A DNA stretch of 44,104 nucleotides. It comes from Candidatus Sumerlaeota bacterium. GTDB lineage: Bacteria > Sumerlaeota > Sumerlaeia > SLMS01 > JAHLLQ01. The translations under genes were made by a program, and so were the position numbers. The stretch spans positions 1-44,104 of the forward strand of contig JASGMJ010000032.1 of assembly GCA_030156535.1 (NCBI GenBank). Direction: 5' to 3'. The notes under the pieces are model-generated. The model was given only the letters and a program-made list of their open reading frames with translations. It ran no database searches and was not told the DNA's origin. Numbering within the stretch: the stretch's first letter is position 1; each line of letters opens with the position of its first letter. Positions 43,201-44,104 of the stretch are shown here, in pieces.

Positions 43201-43936
43201 CCCGGCGGTCAAGCAGTCTGTCGGCTGGTACGTCGATCCCAACGCCGGATACACGGTGCTCGCAGGCGACTTCGACGGCGACGGCCGCGCGGACCTTCTG
43301 CGCGTCAACCCCGGCGGCGAACTCCTCTGGGCGATCAACAACAACGGCACGATCCCGTCGCCCACGCAGTTGCAGGTCACCACGTTGCGCCACGAGCCCG
43401 ACGAGGGCTTCTGGATGATGGCGATCGACATGAACAACGACAAGATGACGGACCTTGTGGAAGTGAACAACACCGAGGGACGCATCCGCGTGGCTCTGGC
43501 CACGGGCACGGGCTTCGAGTCCGCCCAGCCGTGGGGCACGTGGGTGTATCGCATCGACCTCGCCGCCAAGGAAGCGCTGCACTTTGGCGACTTCAACGGC
43601 GACGACCGCCTTGACGTGGTCCAGATCTTCGACTCGTCGATGCACGTGGGCCTGTTCAATCACCTCACGGGGACGTTCAACGAGCCGGTCTTCATCGGCA
43701 CCGTCGGGTACCACGATGACTCGACCCGCGGCGAAGGCTGGTGGGTGTTTACGGGTGACGTGGACCAGGACGGCCTCGACGATCTGATCCAGATCAACGA
43801 GTTCGGCGAGGCTTGGGTATCGCGTTCGCTCGGTGACGGCACCTTCTCCACGCCGCCGTTGCGCAACGCCCAGCTCGGCTTCCACCACAAGCCCAACGGC
43901 CTCTGGCAGATCTTCATCGGCAAGGCGAAGGACTGA
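40292..43936 (+). CDS. Secreted protein with two FG-GAP/VCBS beta-propellers and Fn3 domains
   Basis: The 1214-residue exported protein has an N-terminal signal with twin arginines (NRRRAGLFAGGLALATGLAA), so Tat export is possible. Calcium-loop motifs of the integrin-alpha type (GAGDVNGDGLADFV) recur about every 70 residues, near 62, 133, 203, 273, 345, 421 and 505. The seventh is degenerate (GVGDITQEGLSSF). Seven repeats fit one seven-bladed propeller. A beta-rich linker follows, then two Fn3-like domains (about 700-785 and 790-890). A C-terminal VCBS array follows with at least five loops (DVDGDGALDL, DFDGDGRADL, DMNNDKMTDL, DFNGDDRLDV, DVDQDGLDDL). A role in adhesion or surface binding is likely; no enzyme domain was found. 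The start has ACGGAGGA seven bases upstream. Confidence 0.92.
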   Translation: MAWTSGNRRRAGLFAGGLALATGLAAGAFAAGEPLANLGAVGNDNGFGVRAEPYSLDYRYPRVAGVGDAVGDGSEDIIFGLPFAGSGSGYVSALVGTKLGIDMADPVPPPNAGFQTFDGLIFGGPFLGGSVSGAGDVNGDGLADFVASGDSRSGVTTAYVVYGVASGGLQNDPDLLQAGFGGFAINPINEGSAQTAMDVAGAGDVNGDGYGDLLIHLDQSGVGNNVATVYVAFGGPNMTTFNAGAVGASRPGFKIQTRATGDIFGGPYGFGPAGDVNGDGLADIVLGVKTEQPVLGTKGEVAVVFGKTDNAAVNLNLLEPGGFFVSYPVPVPGTAFGYAVAGAGDVNGDGYGDIIIGEADSFTQTGDAYIVFGAPGFDGINAQELRTGASTRGIFVVGNRDTATTEPVLLKGRIMSVSGAGDVDGDGLSDVLIGAPSAPSPLNESIFDAGQAFMVFGKSTPDRIDLAAFAGDFPTSPTYGNGARFYYGTRPVENVGIFTSGVGDITQEGLSSFAITATETAYISYPKIDAFETFFNTSRPTPEQATYSSFAKAGDAPIAGVGLTDGVQEQYPFSRAWIGFTGGDNISQQQVTLDRTGSSISGLSSVADTLGVAWLIESDRTGEESAQLVFHYLDSEVPDVIDGARESVLSVFRAPSPSGPWTRLAPTGLDITRNIVVTQSTITSGYYALGVRTQPPAKPVNPSPFNNQIVTVPDIDLSWIDGGGANSFDVYFGTPGNLTFRGTVTPPEALTFPITGLESNTEYSWRIDAVNEVGLTTGDTWTFRTAACKLPSISNPVPANSVTIPQPPAELAWTATKSGVFWEGPGCPLTYRVHFGATNPPVDTVIDAGTNTSASIAGLAEPGNTYYWQVEATDGVAPQFSTVFSFTVKKPGPADIIVLTEFTDAWVSGLEAGAFQPPVQLGFTGFQHDPLGKWVTRAGDVDGDGALDLITVTEFGEAWTALSTAANAVGPAVKQSVGWYVDPNAGYTVLAGDFDGDGRADLLRVNPGGELLWAINNNGTIPSPTQLQVTTLRHEPDEGFWMMAIDMNNDKMTDLVEVNNTEGRIRVALATGTGFESAQPWGTWVYRIDLAAKEALHFGDFNGDDRLDVVQIFDSSMHVGLFNHLTGTFNEPVFIGTVGYHDDSTRGEGWWVFTGDVDQDGLDDLIQINEFGEAWVSRSLGDGTFSTPPLRNAQLGFHHKPNGLWQIFIGKAKD

Positions 43937-43971
43937 TCCGCCAGCGCGCTCCAACCAACGTTCGTCCACTT

Positions 43972-44012
43972 CCCGGGCCGACAGCCGAAACGCTGTCGGC
44001 TCGGGTTTCTTT
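43972..44012 (+). terminator. Rho-independent terminator, directly abutting a group II intron
   Basis: CCCGGGCCGACAG (43972-43984) pairs with CTGTCGGCTCGGG (43993-44005), 13 bp with one G-T pair, followed by TTTCTTT. The intron begins at the next base. Confidence 0.88.
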
Positions 44013-44104
44013 GTGCGCCAGGCATGGCGCGATTTCTTGGAGGTGAAAGTCCTCTACTGGCCGTAACGACCGGAACAGTGAGCCGGAGGCAAGGGCGTCG
44101 CGGT
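44013..44104 (+). mobile_element. 5' end of a group II intron (cut by the window edge)
   Basis: The sequence starts with GTGCG, the group II 5' consensus. It continues with a perfect hairpin GCGCCA/TGGCGC, then GGAGGTGAAAGTCCTC, and GAGCCGGAGGCAAGGGCGTC, all typical of domain I in bacterial group II introns. Insertion directly after a terminator stem and T run is the known target of class C introns. The reverse transcriptase gene would lie beyond the window. Confidence 0.75.

Overview
The window is a GC-rich bacterial chromosome segment. It mixes housekeeping metabolism, very large secreted repeat proteins, and debris of mobile DNA. The ribosome binding sites are Gram-negative-like AGGAGG sites. 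Parallel beta-helix and FG-GAP exoproteins, a DUF4954 left-handed beta-helix protein and hairpin-rich intergenic repeats suggest an uncultured lineage of the PVC/FCB/Sumerlaeota kind. No marker gene proves this, so the taxonomic guess is weak.

Layout. 1-422 is a palindrome-rich dispersed repeat, partly repeated with inverted modules at about 11683-11994. 423-2240 holds two small membrane proteins and an aldo/keto reductase. 2591-9589 encodes a 2332-residue secreted beta-helix protein with five CSLREA-like modules and an internal duplication. 9664-11482 (minus) is a compact cluster of a CDGSH iron-sulfur protein, an MscS channel and a membrane-anchored protein. 12124-14046 (minus) is a DUF4954 protein, divergent from a plus-strand series nagB, acyl carrier protein, pta, ackA and a secreted protein that overlaps ackA.

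19294-23874 (minus) is the most striking part. A PLP-dependent threonine/serine dehydratase lies upstream of one 1129-residue polypeptide that joins 2-oxoacid dehydrogenase E1-alpha, E1-beta, a lipoyl domain and a complete ketoacyl-ACP synthase III (C-H-N triad present). No E2 acyltransferase domain is present. The layout suggests a dedicated route from threonine or another 2-oxoacid source, through decarboxylation and a lipoyl-bound acyl group, to a primed fatty-acid or polyketide chain. This route is inference.

24064-28367 has a LacI-family regulator, a PAS/GAF hybrid sensor kinase and a DUF1232 membrane protein. 28539-35517 is a three-gene unit joined by ATGA overlaps. Its first gene fuses a DnaG-type CHC2 zinc finger, more than 1000 residues of TPR-like helical repeats and a DnaA-type AAA+ ATPase that lacks the DnaA DNA-binding domain. 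The other two encode a membrane-anchored helical protein and a secreted protein.

35656-38135 looks imported and decayed: a MATE transporter of visibly lower GC, the 5' part of a cytosine DNA methyltransferase gene, a tRNA-Leu-like half, and a deleted IS3-family transposase remnant. An ABC exporter (minus) and a secreted double beta-propeller protein follow. The window ends in the first 92 bases of a probable group II intron inserted directly after the terminator of the propeller gene.
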